Program-made: the position numbers and the translations under genes
DNA from: CBDFKJ01 sp965248805
GTDB lineage: Bacteria > Pseudomonadota > Alphaproteobacteria > UBA6615
DNA: 64,000 nt
Assembly: GCA_965248805.1 (NCBI GenBank)
Contig: CBDFKJ010000006.1
Location: forward strand, 186,001 to 250,000
Reading direction: 5' to 3'
Notes under the pieces: model-generated
What the model was told of the DNA's origin: nothing
The model's database searches: none
Seen by the model: only the letters and a program-made list of their open reading frames with translations
Shown here: positions 63,760-64,000 of the stretch, one piece after another
Position numbering within the stretch: position 1 is the first letter of the stretch
Layout: each line of letters opens with the position of its first letter

Positions 63760-64000
63760 GTGGATTGGTTTTGGCAACGCAAACCGGACTGCACATTTGA
63801 CGCCGGCACGGTGTATCGATGCACCGATTCTAAGCTGGTGATCGAGACCGCAACCGTGCTGGAGCAGTTCAACGACTACAACGGGATTCCCCACGTCCGG
63901 TATGCCCTGCGCCTAGACTCGCCATATGGCGAACCGGGCACCGAGGATTTGCGGGTGTTGTCGCAATCTGCCTTCGCGCGCCGCTACTCGGAGTACTGCG
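63760..64000 (+). CDS. Hypothetical protein, 5' part only
   Basis: The frame begins with GTG at 63760, about 9 nt after GGAGG, and is open to the window end (80 codons). It starts VDWFWQRKPDCTFDAGTVYR and continues with NDYNGIPHVRYALRLDSPYG and VLSQSAFARRYSEY. There is no signal peptide or membrane helix in the visible part. It is aromatic-rich and soluble, and I do not recognise the family. Confidence 0.6.
   Translation, partial: MDWFWQRKPDCTFDAGTVYRCTDSKLVIETATVLEQFNDYNGIPHVRYALRLDSPYGEPGTEDLRVLSQSAFARRYSEYC

Overview
This window is a high-GC chromosomal segment of an alphaproteobacterium. A Rhodospirillales-like lineage is my inference from several traits: a fused ispDF, a short prolyl-tRNA synthetase without the insertion domain, LpxI instead of LpxH, a lipoyl domain on the pyruvate dehydrogenase E1-beta subunit, a GTTC-N7-GTTC SOS box upstream of lexA, and the order of the gene blocks.

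Layout. Positions 1-5.6 kb are an insertion-sequence graveyard: a truncated IS1182/IS5-like element, an IS427-group element, a truncated low-GC membrane gene, a PKD lipoprotein, a methyltransferase gene broken by an IS630-type element, and a second IS630 copy 398 bp further on. Positions 5.6-57.1 kb form a nearly continuous housekeeping block. It holds a secreted protein, a frameshifted acetyltransferase, proS-lolC-lolD, dnaE, a DoxX protein, rpsB-tsf-pyrH-frr-uppS-cdsA-dxr-rseP-bamA-skp-lpxD-fabZ-lpxA-lpxI-lpxB, a frameshifted glyoxalase, gltX-gltA, an SRPBCC protein and a decayed comEC. It continues with trpG-trpD-trpC-moaC-moeA-lexA, trpE, ppiD, tpiA, secG, pyrG-kdsA-eno-ftsB and pdhA-pdhB-pdhC-lpd-lipA-ratA. 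Positions 57.1-61.35 kb are a second IS cluster: three elements of two families sit in and next to one DUF302 gene, which can be rebuilt as a 156-residue reading frame. The window ends with ispDF-pgpA-cinA on the minus strand and the start of an unknown gene on the plus strand.

How the genes work together. The central block covers translation (proS, gltX, rpsB, tsf, frr), replication and the SOS response (dnaE, lexA), and envelope building. Envelope genes span isoprenoid supply (dxr, ispDF), undecaprenyl and CDP-diacylglycerol synthesis (uppS, cdsA), lipid A (lpxD, lpxA, lpxI, lpxB, kdsA), outer membrane assembly (bamA, skp, lolCD) and the secretion-associated genes secG and ppiD. Central carbon genes are eno, tpiA, the pyruvate dehydrogenase complex with lipA, and gltA. 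Many neighbours overlap by 4-20 nt, indicating translational coupling.

What is unusual. I see no new defence, secretion or biosynthetic system. The notable content is genome decay. IS copies that share internal reading-frame breaks flank the housekeeping block in opposite orientations. Indels and stop codons are confined to dispensable genes (comEC, glyoxalase, GNAT, methyltransferase, DUF302), while the long essential genes are intact. That pattern fits real pseudogenisation better than random sequencing error.
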